A DNA stretch of 64,000 bases. It comes from Alteribacter keqinensis (GTDB taxonomy: Bacteria > Bacillota > Bacilli > Bacillales > Salisediminibacteriaceae). The translations under genes and the position numbers were made by a program. The stretch is taken from assembly GCF_003710255.1 (NCBI RefSeq), contig NZ_RHIB01000002.1, positions 742,435 through 806,434 on the forward strand, in the 5' to 3' direction. How positions within the stretch are numbered: the stretch's first letter is position 1; each line of letters begins with the position of its first letter. Below the pieces are notes generated by a model. That model was not told the DNA's origin. It saw only the letters and a program-made list of their open reading frames with translations, and did not search any database. Of this stretch, positions 1 to 8,647 are shown in pieces.

Positions 1-1
1 A

Positions 2-778
2 TCCTCTAATAATAAGGAAGTTACCATCCTCGACCTGTTTGGTGACCACGATGAATTAATTGTGATTCACAATATGGGAAAAAGCTGTCCATACTGCACG
101 ATGTGGGCTGATGGGTTTAACAGTATCTATCACCATATTCGAAAAAGAGCCGCCTTTGTCGTTGCCTCTCCTGATCTTCCTTCGGTGCAGGAAGACATCT
201 CAGCTGAACGGAGCTGGATTTTTCCCATGGTTTCAACCACAAACAACACCTTTACTGAAGATACAGGCTTTAAAAAAGATGACCTTACCTCCCCCGGGGT
301 TTCTGTTTTTACAAAGGATAAGGATCAAAACCTCTTTCACCACACCTCCTCCAGGTTTGGACCGGGAGATGAGTACTGCGTTGTCTGGTCATTATTCGAC
401 CTCCTCCCTACAGAGTCCGAAGGCTATCATCCTGAGAAAAAAATAAATAAAAAATCACCTTTCCAACTTACCAATAATGTTGCGATACAAGTTAATGATT
501 ATGAAAACGCCCTTCACTTCTACCAAAATGTGATTGGCATGAAACTCAATACTATTAACGAAAACGAAGCAAAACTTTCGATTAATCAAACTCATTTCTT
601 TTTAGAAAACCACCCTTCACAATCACGTACCTTCTTTGAATTTGCTGTCGATGACTTCCAACCGGCTATCGACCTGTTAATTCAAGAAGGATGCAAGGTC
701 ACTAAAACATACAGCGAAACCAGCGTCATGATTGAAGACCCCTACGGTATGGCGTTTCACGTGTTTGAAGCAGGATAA
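2..778 (+). CDS. DUF899-like thioredoxin-fold / VOC-domain fusion protein (5-prime partial)
   Basis: The reading frame is open to the first base of the window, so the true start lies upstream; an internal GTG at 62 is probably not the start. The N-terminal half has the DUF899 pattern: strictly D-L-F-G, then an I-V-I-H-N-M segment and a G-K-S-C-P-Y-C-T-M-W-A-D-G-F-N block whose CxxC sits where thioredoxin-like proteins have their redox cysteines. After a lysine-rich linker (about 450-470) the last ~100 residues form a VOC/glyoxalase-like fold, with an A-I-Q-V-N-D-Y-E start and a D-P-Y-G-M-A-F-H-V-F end. What I infer is a cytoplasmic protein joining a redox-type domain with a small-molecule-binding domain; no substrate can be named. 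It stands alone, followed by a 350-bp gap. Confidence 0.75.
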   Translation, partial: SSNNKEVTILDLFGDHDELIVIHNMGKSCPYCTMWADGFNSIYHHIRKRAAFVVASPDLPSVQEDISAERSWIFPMVSTTNNTFTEDTGFKKDDLTSPGVSVFTKDKDQNLFHHTSSRFGPGDEYCVVWSLFDLLPTESEGYHPEKKINKKSPFQLTNNVAIQVNDYENALHFYQNVIGMKLNTINENEAKLSINQTHFFLENHPSQSRTFFEFAVDDFQPAIDLLIQEGCKVTKTYSETSVMIEDPYGMAFHVFEAG

Positions 779-858
779 GTGGGATACCCTGAGAAACCCT
801 CTTCAGTTGTAAAATTAAATTCATCCCTGTAAAAAAGACGTTGTTATAGAATAACATC

Positions 859-1106
859 ATGAAGACCTTTGACGTAAACACAATGAAGCTGCGTACTTTT
901 AAAACAACAATTGAATTTCCTGAGTTTGAAAAGACACTGAACATTTTAATAAAAAAATTCTTCATCTGAGTATTTATAAACCTCAGCGCATCACTGCTGA
1001 TAATCCTATCATTCTCAGCAGCATTCTTATAGGAAACTCAAAGGAAGAGATTATTCAAATGGAGCATGAAATAGAAAACATGCTGAATATAAAGGAGCAT
1101 TCATAA
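859..1106 (+). pseudogene. short frameshifted ORF remnant, unidentified
   Basis: An ATG at 859 opens a frame reading M-K-T-F-D-V-N-T-M and ending at a stop at 967-969. A second frame, open from 930 to a stop at 1104-1106, reads coherent, charged protein-like sequence ending E-N-M-L-N-I-K-E-H-S. The two could be joined by a slip in the seven-A run at 951-957, giving about 80 residues. I do not recognise the family. It could be a decayed gene, a sequencing error, or chance. Confidence 0.3.
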
Positions 1107-1125
1107 TCATCTTATATGATACAGG

Positions 1126-1160
1126 AAAGACTGCCCTCAATTGAAGTCGGGGCAGTCTTT
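1126..1160. terminator. bidirectional intrinsic terminator
   Basis: An 11-bp perfect inverted repeat (AAAGACTGCCC / GGGCAGTCTTT) with a 13-nt loop ends immediately before the stop codon of the minus-strand acetyltransferase. A/T tracts flank both sides, so it can serve both that gene and the plus-strand remnant. Confidence 0.8.
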
Positions 1161-1161
1161 A

Positions 1162-1557
1162 TTACTTTATATTATTGTATTCTACATAGGTGTATCGTCT
1201 TACTGTACGTTTCTTTACAAATCCATATTCCAGAAAGAGCGATAGACTGCTTTGGGTACAATAAGCGTACATCCTTTTGGATCCAGTTCCCTTTATTTTC
1301 TTTATTCTCTTCAACCTTTCAGTAAACAACTTTCTATAAACACCCATACCCCGATATTCTTTCAGCACTATATCACTTTTAAAAACAATACCTTTCTTTG
1401 TTCTGCGATAGGCAACAACACCAATTAATGTAGTGTTATCGTAAGCTCCCAGCCAGGACATTCCTATAAAATCTCTTAATTTCAGACCTTCTGCTTTATA
1501 GGCATTTTTTAATATGAGAGCCGTTTTATAGTTAATTCTTTTAATCACGATCTCCAT
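1162..1557 (-). CDS. GNAT-family N-acetyltransferase
   Basis: 131 residues, a minimal GNAT length. The acetyl-CoA pyrophosphate loop is visible as E-Y-R-G-M-G-V-Y-R-K-L (R-x-x-G-x-G/A type) at about residues 67-77, preceded by a beta-strand with the typical small-molecule-sensing region and followed by a terminal segment ending in an L-E-Y-G-F-V-K strand. It would transfer an acetyl group from acetyl-CoA to an amine in the cytoplasm; the acceptor is unknown. It is monocistronic, with its own terminator at 1126-1160 and no recognisable partner. Confidence 0.75.
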   Translation of the reverse strand: MEIVIKRINYKTALILKNAYKAEGLKLRDFIGMSWLGAYDNTTLIGVVAYRRTKKGIVFKSDIVLKEYRGMGVYRKLFTERLKRIKKIKGTGSKRMYAYCTQSSLSLFLEYGFVKKRTVRRYTYVEYNNIK

Positions 1558-1798
1558 TTACGAGCTCACCCCTTGGAATATAGAACCTTTTTAATAGTAT
1601 ATTCTGAGATGTGAAAATGGTATGGACAGTTAACTTCAGATCCTTTTAAGGAGCTAACGAAAATGAGTATGATTCTTTTATTACTGATGTTTTCATTGAT
1701 AAAGCAGATAAACCCGACGCTAGGACAGTACCTGGGAGATTGTTAACTTCTATCAAATAAGAATATATTTTCACACCTGCTTACCCTGCTCAAAAAAA
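1558..1798. other. intergenic region, no gene seen
   Basis: About 240 bases between the acetyltransferase start and the metQ terminator. I see only short AT-rich sequence and no open frame with a ribosome-binding site. Confidence 0.5.
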
Positions 1799-1839
1799 AA
1801 CAGGGCATTCGCTGTAAAACACAACACGAATGCCCTGTT
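1799..1839 (-). terminator. terminator of the metNIQ-type operon
   Basis: Arms AACAGGGCATTCG and CGAATGCCCTGTT form a 13-bp perfect stem. On the minus strand a run of T follows it, 10 bases past the metQ stop. Confidence 0.9.
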
Positions 1840-1849
1840 ACGATGATAG

Positions 1850-2680
1850 TCAGAACGCCGGAATGGCAGTCTCATCGTAGTTTTCTTCTAAAAATTCACG
1901 TACTTCATCACTTGTCATGGCTTCAGCCAGCTTTTGAATGGCCTCGGAGTCCGCATTGTCTTCACGGGCCACCAGAGTAATCGCAAACTCGTTATCGGTT
2001 CCTTCAGTGAGAAGGGCATCGCTTTTTGGAGTAAGCCCGAGAGGTGCCGCATAGGCCGGTGTCATGACAACAGCATCGGCATCATCGTACGTTCTCGCCA
2101 GCATCAGAAGATCGACTTCTTCAAACTCATAGTCGTTCGGGTTATCGATGATATCTTCTTTCGTGTAATAGTTACCTGTTTTCTCCTGCAACTCAATCAC
2201 TCCGTGCTGATCAAGAATAGCCAGTGAACGGTCGATGTTTGATACGTCATTGGCAATCGCAATAACAGAGCCTTCCGGAATGTCATCGACCTCATCATAC
2301 TGCTCGGAATACACCCCGTAGTTGGCAAAATAAATCTCTTCAATGCCGACTAGGTTTGCATCGTTGTTTAGGTTGTATTCTTCCATGTAAGGGACGTGCT
2401 GAAAGAAGTTCGCATCCACTTCTTCATTCGCCAGAGCCGTGTTTGGCTGGACATTGTCCCCCAGCACTTCAATTTCAAGCTCAATGCCTTCTTCTGCCAG
2501 CATTGGCTCAACAAGCTCAAGAATTTCAGTCATTGGCGGGATCAAAGTAGCCACCGTTAATGTCACTTCTTCTTCGGGCTCGTCCTGCGCTTCTTCTGTA
2601 TCGTTTCCTTCATTTTCCTGACCACCACAAGCAGCCAAAAAGAACACACTCATCGTCATGAGTAAAAATAGCTTTTTCAT
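1850..2680 (-). CDS. metQ: MetQ/NlpA-family substrate-binding lipoprotein
   Basis: 276 residues. The N-terminus is a lipoprotein signal with a hydrophobic core and a lipobox L-A-A-C (Cys18), followed by an acidic, low-complexity linker rich in E and D. The mature part has the NlpA/MetQ pattern: V-A-T-L-I-P-P near the start, then N-T-A-L-A-N-E-E-V-D-A-N-F-F-Q-H, A-I-A-N-D-V-S-N and A-D-A-V-V-M-T-P-A-Y-A. The family captures methionine (D or L, sometimes oxidised) outside the membrane and feeds the MetI permease. It is the last gene of a three-gene operon, 18 bases after metI. The acidic linker and surface would suit a salt- or alkali-tolerant host, which is inference. Confidence 0.9.
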   Translation of the reverse strand: MKKLFLLMTMSVFFLAACGGQENEGNDTEEAQDEPEEEVTLTVATLIPPMTEILELVEPMLAEEGIELEIEVLGDNVQPNTALANEEVDANFFQHVPYMEEYNLNNDANLVGIEEIYFANYGVYSEQYDEVDDIPEGSVIAIANDVSNIDRSLAILDQHGVIELQEKTGNYYTKEDIIDNPNDYEFEEVDLLMLARTYDDADAVVMTPAYAAPLGLTPKSDALLTEGTDNEFAITLVAREDNADSEAIQKLAEAMTSDEVREFLEENYDETAIPAF

Positions 2681-2698
2681 CGTATTTCCTCCTGTGTA

Positions 2699-3376
2699 TT
2701 ACCTTTTATCAATCTTTCTTGCTATAGTCATCCCCGTAAATTGAATGGTCTGTACAAGGATAACCATAATCACGATCATATACATCATTAACTCGGTTTT
2801 GAACTGCTGATAGCCAAAGCGGATCGCAAAGTCTCCGATCCCGCCGCCACCGACGACACCCATAATCGTCGAGTAGGAAATAAAGCTGATTGTGGACGTG
2901 GTCAGTCCAACCACAAGCCCAGAGCGGGCCTCCACGTACAAAAACTTAAAAATCACAGACTTCACCGATGCTCCCATGGAAACGGCCGCTTCCAATACCC
3001 CTTTTGGCACGTCCAACAGGGTTTGTTCCACGAGCCTGGAGTAATGGGCAATCGCAATGATCGCCAGCGGGACTGTCGCCGCCGCTGTTCCGATCGCCGT
3101 TCCGATAATGAACCGGGTAAAAGGAATCAAGAACACGACCAAAAGCAAAAACGGAAACGACCGGATGATATTGACCAACAGGTTTAGCGTGGAAAAGGCC
3201 ACTCGGTTCTCAAGAAGATTTCCTTTTCTGCATAAGAACAACAGCGTTCCTACCGGTAAGCCAAGCAAGACCGCGGCGAGGATGGATACGCCCACCATAA
3301 TGAACGTTTCACCCATGGCCTGCCATATTTGAGCTTCATATTGAACGAAAATGTCAGGCACGGTCCACTTCTCCAT
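2699..3376 (-). CDS. metI: methionine-type ABC transporter permease
   Basis: 225 residues, the normal MetI/MetP length, with five or six hydrophobic membrane spans. The cytoplasmic EAA loop that docks the ATPase is seen around L-L-D-V-P-K-G-V-L-E-A-A-V-S-M-G-A-S, and the C-terminal half shows the G-V-V-G-G-G-G-I-G-D-F-A-I-R-F-G-Y signature of this permease family. The start codon lies inside the end of metN (23-base overlap), so the two are translationally coupled. It forms the membrane channel of the importer with metN and metQ. Confidence 0.9.
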   Translation of the reverse strand: MEKWTVPDIFVQYEAQIWQAMGETFIMVGVSILAAVLLGLPVGTLLFLCRKGNLLENRVAFSTLNLLVNIIRSFPFLLLVVFLIPFTRFIIGTAIGTAAATVPLAIIAIAHYSRLVEQTLLDVPKGVLEAAVSMGASVKSVIFKFLYVEARSGLVVGLTTSTISFISYSTIMGVVGGGGIGDFAIRFGYQQFKTELMMYMIVIMVILVQTIQFTGMTIARKIDKR

Positions 3377-4103
3377 CCTTGGCGAGCTGGTCTACGAAGT
3401 ACTTTGGATTGTTGTCGATATGCTGGATGCCTTTGGGCTTTGTTCTCACCGTCTCATACACTTCCCCGTTCGCCATGACGGTCACTTGCGTGCATAAGCT
3501 TTTAATCACGTCCATCTCGTGACTCACAATCACAATCGTTACACCAAGCCGCTTGTTCACGTCTTCCAGTACTTTGAGCACTTCAGCCGTCGTATTCGGG
3601 TCCAGTGACGACGTTGGCTCATCGCACAACAAAAACTCGGGCTTGTTCGCCAGTGCCCGAGCAATGGCCACACGCTGCTTTTGTCCTCCGCTTAACTGGG
3701 CCGGGTACTTTTTCATAAAGTCCTCAAGCCCGACAAAGCGAAGACACTCCTCCACCCTGCTCCGCCGTTCTTTTCGCGGGTAGTTGGAGAGCTCAAGTGA
3801 CACAGCGATGTTTTCATAGACCGTTTTATTGGCTACCAGGTTAAACCCTTGAAAGATCATTCCAATCGATTTCCGGGCGTCACGAAGCTTCTTCCCGCGA
3901 AGTTTGGTCAAATCCCGACCGTTCACTTCCACCGCTCCCGAGTCCGGAACCTCCAGCAGATTGATTAACCGAAGGAGCGTCGACTTCCCCGCCCCACTCG
4001 CGCCGATAATACCGTATATCTCGCCTTTATCGATCGTAAGCGACACGTCTTTGATCGCTTCAAACTGTTCAAACCGTTTATTTACGTGATGCAATTGAAT
4101 CAT
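3354..4103 (-). CDS. metN: MetN-type ABC transporter ATPase lacking the C-terminal NIL domain
   Basis: The start chosen is the ATG at 4103, where an AAAGGGG ribosome-binding site precedes M-I-Q-L-H-H-V-N; an upstream in-frame ATG at 4208 has none. This gives 249 residues. Walker A G-A-S-G-A-G-K-S-T is at 34-42, the LSGGQ signature at 137-141, Walker B L-L-C-D-E-P at 158-163 and the switch histidine in V-S-H-E. The order and neighbours (metI, metQ) fix the role. Typical MetN is about 340 residues and ends in an ACT-like NIL domain that senses methionine and inhibits transport. Here the protein ends soon after the ATPase core, so that feedback domain is absent. Confidence 0.88.
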   Translation of the reverse strand: MIQLHHVNKRFEQFEAIKDVSLTIDKGEIYGIIGASGAGKSTLLRLINLLEVPDSGAVEVNGRDLTKLRGKKLRDARKSIGMIFQGFNLVANKTVYENIAVSLELSNYPRKERRSRVEECLRFVGLEDFMKKYPAQLSGGQKQRVAIARALANKPEFLLCDEPTSSLDPNTTAEVLKVLEDVNKRLGVTIVIVSHEMDVIKSLCTQVTVMANGEVYETVRTKPKGIQHIDNNPKYFVDQLAKDGEVDRA

Positions 4104-4148
4104 AAAAAAACCCCTTTCTTCAGTTGAAAGGTGATCACAACGGTCCTT

Positions 4149-4178
4149 ATTATAGCTTATTTTGGTGGGGGTTGTCAC
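4149..4178 (-). promoter_or_regulatory. candidate sigma-A promoter of metN
   Basis: On the minus strand GTGACA and TATAAT are separated by 18 bases, and the -10 lies about 46 bases upstream of the metN start. I looked for an S-box (SAM riboswitch) or T-box in the leader and saw neither; the leader is too short for one. Confidence 0.55.
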
Positions 4179-4208
4179 TGTGGGAGCTTTATCTATAAAC
4201 ATTCGCAC

Positions 4209-4507
4209 AACGGTTTTTAAACCTTAGACATCTTTTCAGGTTAAACCAACATTCGATTTCAATGATCTTTAGTGTAATTAATTGTCGATAACATTTTGTA
4301 CCTATTTTCATTACACCCATATATAATTCAAATTAGAGACATTGCACCATTATTTTCTCAGTGGCCACAGAAAAGAAGGATCAAAGTCTTAGGCATTATA
4401 TAGGGGAAGCGATGAAGTATAGCCCTTAATTGGACACCTTGGGTTATATGAAGCCAGTGGTGTAACCGGCCCTCTTACTTAAGTTTTATAAATAACAATT
4501 TATTTAA
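4209..4507. other. intergenic region before the secreted-protein gene
   Basis: About 300 bases upstream of the secreted-protein gene. A TATAAT at 4322-4327 is the best -10 candidate for the plus strand but has no well-spaced -35. If used it gives a long leader of nearly 190 bases. No gene or clear riboswitch was seen. Confidence 0.4.
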
Positions 4508-4521
4508 GAGGAGAAATGATC

Positions 4522-5016
4522 ATGAAAAAGATTTTATCGGGATTAACAGCAGGAGCATTGGCAATGTCATTATTTATCGGTTCAGCATTTGCAGGTGGAA
4601 CAATCGATTATTCTAATGGACAGGGCTTTGTCGGTAAAGGAGATGTCCAGTCTGTTTTAGGGTACAATAATGCACAATTACAGCAGAATGCTGAAAATCT
4701 AAAATTCACCTATGAATCTGTAGACACGTATGAAATTACAGTTGAGTGGACCACCGGTGAAGGAACAAAAGGGGAAAAAACTCACACTGTTGAACACACA
4801 AGAAATTCAACTTTTTCAAGTGATGTTGATTACGACACTAGAAAGGCGAAACAAGTTACTGGGTTTAATTTAATTGGTTTCGATAATGTCTCTACGAAAG
4901 GAAACGTTCCAAAATATGGTGATGAATTCCCTGGAAATTCAGGCCATACAGTTAAAAGTGTCGAGCATGTTTCAAGTACCGGTACACTATACGTAAATGG
5001 AAAAGTAATTCAATAA
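4522..5016 (+). CDS. small secreted protein, unknown function
   Basis: The ATG at 4522 is preferred over the one at 4516 because the AGAGGAG site is 8 bases upstream of it. The 164-residue product has a clear Sec signal peptide: lysines, a hydrophobic stretch with A-G-A-L-A-M-S-L-F-I-G, and a signal peptidase I site after A-F-A (about residue 24). The mature protein of about 140 residues is rich in T, S, G and beta-forming residues, with no cysteine. It contains a charged T-G-E-G-T-K-G-E-K-T-H-T-V-E-H-T segment. I do not recognise the family. It has its own terminator and no operon partner. Confidence 0.75.
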   Translation: MKKILSGLTAGALAMSLFIGSAFAGGTIDYSNGQGFVGKGDVQSVLGYNNAQLQQNAENLKFTYESVDTYEITVEWTTGEGTKGEKTHTVEHTRNSTFSSDVDYDTRKAKQVTGFNLIGFDNVSTKGNVPKYGDEFPGNSGHTVKSVEHVSSTGTLYVNGKVIQ

Positions 5017-5094
5017 GTCCCAATCATAAAATCATGTAACTTAATTGAGATGCTGACTTTGTTACTTTGAAAAACGATAAATAAATAAAAATAG

Positions 5095-5132
5095 AAAAGA
5101 CCTTATCATTTGAACTATGATGAGGTCTTTTT
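5095..5132 (+). terminator. terminator of the secreted-protein gene
   Basis: Arms AAAAGACCTTATCAT and ATGATGAGGTCTTTT pair with a 7-nt loop, followed by T residues, about 80 bases after the stop codon. Confidence 0.88.
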
Positions 5133-5254
5133 GTTTGGTAAGCTACTTTACTTACTCTATTTAAGCTAATCTCCCATATCCCCAATTGGAACAGTATGCT
5201 ACTTCTGGTACAATGATACCAATTAAATCCATACTCATAGAAAGGACTGCCAGA

Positions 5255-8200
5255 ATGAAACCAGGAATCTATGAGGAAATCATTAGTCAGAAACTACAAA
5301 GAGAGTTAACTGATACAAGTGTAGATTTTGATATCGGTCGAATGCCTTTGGATGTGGAAGAGGCAAGAAAAGTCTTATCTTCTTACATAAGCACTGTTAC
5401 TAGAAAAGCTTTGAAGCATGTCCGTGAGCAAGAACAAGATGATAACCACGCATTACTTAAGCAGATTAAAACCTGTAATGAAGTGATTGACCTTCTCAGT
5501 GAAAGACTGGATGAAGAGGAGTTTGAATCTCTACGGATCGCTGAAGAAGGTGAAGTGCTGACTCATGTTTATTTAAAATTAAACACCACAAGAAGTATAA
5601 AGAAGCAGTCCATCGTTCGTCCAGTAACACCGATATCTGAGAGTTCTTTGTTCACTGGTTCCAGCTATGAGCCAAATATGCTAGGTGAGTTGAAAAAAGA
5701 AATCCTCTCTTCTGATTCGATTGACATGCTTGTTTCCTTTATTAAATGGAGCGGTCTCCGTATTATTCTGGATGAACTGAAGACCTTTACTGAAAATGGA
5801 GGAAGCCTCAGAGTTATCACCACTTCCTATATGGAGGCAACGGATTATAAAGCCATACAGGAGCTCAGCCGGCTGTCAAACACAGACATCCGAATCTCCT
5901 ATGACGTGAAAAGAACGAGACTTCATGCAAAAGCCTATCATTTCAAAAGAGTAACGGGGTTCAGTACAGCTTATATCGGTTCTTCCAACCTTTCAAATCC
6001 TGCTCTCACCTCTGGTTTGGAATGGAATCTGAAAATAACAGAAAAGGATTCTTTTGATGTACTGAAAAAATGTGAAGCCACTTTTGAAAGCTACTGGAAT
6101 GACCGGGAGTTTAAAGCATTTCATCATGAAAATAAGGAAGATCAAAAAACATTGAAGCTGGCCCTGGAAAAATGCACCTCTGTTGCTGAATCCGCTGTTC
6201 AATACTTGTTTGATATCCAGCCCTATTATTATCAAAAAGAGATCCTGGAGAAGCTTCACGTTGAGCGTGAGGTTCATCACCGGTATAAAAACCTTCTCGT
6301 AGCTGCTACCGGTGTTGGCAAAACGGTGATTTCTGCTTTTGATTATAAACGGTACCGTAAGTTAACCAACGGGCCTGCTAAACTATTATTTGTGGCTCAT
6401 CGTGAAGAAATATTGAAACAGAGTCTCGCAACCTTTCGAACGATTTTGCGGGAAACGGACTTTGGTGACATGCTCACAGGCTCCCACCACCCTGCTTCCT
6501 TTGATCATCTCTTTGTGAGTATCCAAAGTTTAAACAGTAAAGAGCTTCACCAGCACATCACGCATGATTTTTACGATATGATCATTGTCGACGAGTTTCA
6601 CCATGCAGCTGCCGACTCCTATCAAACACTGCTCACTCATTTTAAACCGGACATTCTCCTGGGACTGACCGCAACACCGGAACGGATGGATGGAAAAAGT
6701 ATTCTGCCTTACTTCGATCACCATATTGCTGCTGAGATGAGGCTGACGGAAGCCATAAACCAGAAACTTTTAAGTCCTTTCCAATACTTTTGTGTAACAG
6801 ACACTGTTGATATATCAGATCTCAAATGGTCAAGAGGAGGATACGACACAAAAGCTCTCGAGCACGTGTATACGTCAAATGATTTACGAAGCAGCCAGAT
6901 CATCAAAAGTCTCCAGAAATATGTGACCGATGTCCGTGATGTAAAAGGAATGGGCTTTTGTGTTTCAATTACTCATGCAGAGTATATGGCTGACTTTTTC
7001 ACCAAATCGGGTATCCATTCCATCGCGTTGCATGGAGGCTCAAAACATCAGGTTCGTTCAGAAGCGCAAAGGATGCTTGTATCCGGGAAAATTCATTTTA
7101 TTTTCGTCATTGATTTATACAATGAAGGCGTCGACATACCGGAAATTAATACGATCCTGTTTCTCAGGCCAACCGAAAGCTTAACTGTCTTCCTTCAACA
7201 GCTAGGCCGTGGTCTTCGGCTTCATGAAGATAAAGAGTGTCTAACTGTTTTGGACTTCGTCGGACAAGCTCACCTGAACTATTCCTATGAAGAAAAGCTG
7301 CGCGCATTAATCGGTAATTCAAAGCATTCCGTTCAACACTATGTTGAGAATGGCTTTTTCAACCTACCGAAAGGCTGTTTTGTTCAACTGGAAAAGCAGG
7401 CTAAAGAATATATCCTAAGAAACATTCGCTCTTCCACAAACACGAAAGGCAATCTTATATCCAAGCTGAAGACCTTTGAACAGGATACCGGCCGGCCTGT
7501 AACACTGAATAACGTTCTTACACATTATCATCTTGACCTCTATGATTTTTATGGCGGAAATAAGGATCGAAGCTTTCTTCGACTGTCAGCTGAAGCAGAA
7601 CTTATTGATGATTTTTACTATGAAAAAGAGAAGTGGCTTACAAGCCGCCTCCCCAACTTGCTTCACCTGAATTCTCAGAAGCTGCTGGCATTTTTAAGAA
7701 AGTATATTAAAGATAGACAAATAGAGAGTAAAGAACAGGAACTCATGCTCAACATGTTTTATTATTCTTTTTATCAACGTCATCCTGAAAAAGAAGGGTT
7801 CTCTTCTATTCATGAAGGAACAGAAAAAATTCTCGAACACCCGGGATTTGTTTATGAAATAGAACAGATTTTAGCTGTCCTTTATGATAATTTGGAAACA
7901 ATTGAGCTGGAATCAAACTTTCAGTTCCCATGCCCGCTCCAGGTTCACAGCCAGTACTCAACAGCCCAGATCCTTGCAGGATTTGATTTTTACAGCGAGG
8001 AAAAAAGCCCGGCCTTTCGTGAAGGAGTCAAACACTTTAAAGACAAGGACTTGGACATCTTCTTCATTACGCTGAACAAATCAGAAAAGGACTTCTCCCC
8101 CTCCACTCTTTACGAGGATTATGCGATTAATGAGAAACTCTTTCACTGGCAGACACAAAGCCGGGTAAGTGAAGAAAGCCCTACCAGTCAACGATACATT

Positions 8201-8404
8201 CACCACCGTAAAAACGGCAGCAAAATTGCCCTGTTTGTCAGGGAATACAAAAAAGTAAAAGGAAGCATCGCGTCCCCTTTTATCTTTTTAGGAACAGCCA
8301 AGTATATCAAGCATTCAGGAAGTAAACCAATGAGTATTGTCTGGGAGCTCGACGAGGAAATGCCTGCTTATCTGGTACCGAAGGCAAATAAAAATATATT
8401 ATAG
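5255..8404 (+). CDS. PLD-nuclease / superfamily 2 helicase / DUF3427 protein
   Basis: The start chosen is the ATG at 5255 (M-K-P-G-I-Y-E-E), 8 bases after AAAGGA; the frame is open to 5186 but has no ribosome site there. The product has 1049 residues. Residues about 130-290 form a phospholipase-D-type domain with R-L-H-A-K-A-Y (about 225) and G-S-S-N-L-S-N-P-A-L, the half-site HxK...GSxN motif. A helicase core follows: Walker A A-T-G-V-G-K-T (about 350), motif II D-E-F-H-H (about 446), motif III L-T-A-T-P-E and motif VI Q-Q-L-G-R-G-L-R (about 648). The C-terminal ~350 residues match the DUF3427 arrangement. The protein would translocate on nucleic acid and may cut it. It stands alone, without methylase or restriction partners. 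A role in DNA repair or phage defence is inference. Confidence 0.88.
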   Translation: MKPGIYEEIISQKLQRELTDTSVDFDIGRMPLDVEEARKVLSSYISTVTRKALKHVREQEQDDNHALLKQIKTCNEVIDLLSERLDEEEFESLRIAEEGEVLTHVYLKLNTTRSIKKQSIVRPVTPISESSLFTGSSYEPNMLGELKKEILSSDSIDMLVSFIKWSGLRIILDELKTFTENGGSLRVITTSYMEATDYKAIQELSRLSNTDIRISYDVKRTRLHAKAYHFKRVTGFSTAYIGSSNLSNPALTSGLEWNLKITEKDSFDVLKKCEATFESYWNDREFKAFHHENKEDQKTLKLALEKCTSVAESAVQYLFDIQPYYYQKEILEKLHVEREVHHRYKNLLVAATGVGKTVISAFDYKRYRKLTNGPAKLLFVAHREEILKQSLATFRTILRETDFGDMLTGSHHPASFDHLFVSIQSLNSKELHQHITHDFYDMIIVDEFHHAAADSYQTLLTHFKPDILLGLTATPERMDGKSILPYFDHHIAAEMRLTEAINQKLLSPFQYFCVTDTVDISDLKWSRGGYDTKALEHVYTSNDLRSSQIIKSLQKYVTDVRDVKGMGFCVSITHAEYMADFFTKSGIHSIALHGGSKHQVRSEAQRMLVSGKIHFIFVIDLYNEGVDIPEINTILFLRPTESLTVFLQQLGRGLRLHEDKECLTVLDFVGQAHLNYSYEEKLRALIGNSKHSVQHYVENGFFNLPKGCFVQLEKQAKEYILRNIRSSTNTKGNLISKLKTFEQDTGRPVTLNNVLTHYHLDLYDFYGGNKDRSFLRLSAEAELIDDFYYEKEKWLTSRLPNLLHLNSQKLLAFLRKYIKDRQIESKEQELMLNMFYYSFYQRHPEKEGFSSIHEGTEKILEHPGFVYEIEQILAVLYDNLETIELESNFQFPCPLQVHSQYSTAQILAGFDFYSEEKSPAFREGVKHFKDKDLDIFFITLNKSEKDFSPSTLYEDYAINEKLFHWQTQSRVSEESPTSQRYIHHRKNGSKIALFVREYKKVKGSIASPFIFLGTAKYIKHSGSKPMSIVWELDEEMPAYLVPKANKNIL

Positions 8405-8621
8405 ATGGTTTAAAAGTATAAAAGCTTTTTGTCACTGTGATGAACAGCATTATGGAAATGAGCTTGATGAATATTTGTGACAAGGTTCACCGTGTTATAT
8501 CTAAGTAAGGTTTCTAATTCACTTTCCTAACTACCAACATAAAGAACATTTTTTAATACCATTTTTATAAACGCTTTGTAACTATGTTCATCTTTGTATA
8601 ATTATCTTAATAAAAAAATAA

Positions 8622-8647
8622 GAGCTAGCACATCCAAATGCTAGCTC
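8622..8647 (-). terminator. terminator overlapping the ATP-grasp stop codon
   Basis: Arms GAGCTAGCA and TGCTAGCTC flank an 8-nt loop. On the minus strand the stem is followed by TTATTTTTTTATT, and the stop codon of the ATP-grasp gene is inside the stem. The 220 bases between the helicase stop and this hairpin hold no gene that I can see. Confidence 0.85.

Noticed and set aside
766..785. Second parS-like sequence with CACGTG in the DUF899-VOC gene
   Set aside because: Only about 11 of 16 bases match and one half is not palindromic.
4104..4208. S-box, T-box or longer N-terminus for metN
   Set aside because: No SAM riboswitch core or T-box motif; the promoter elements lie inside the supposed extension.
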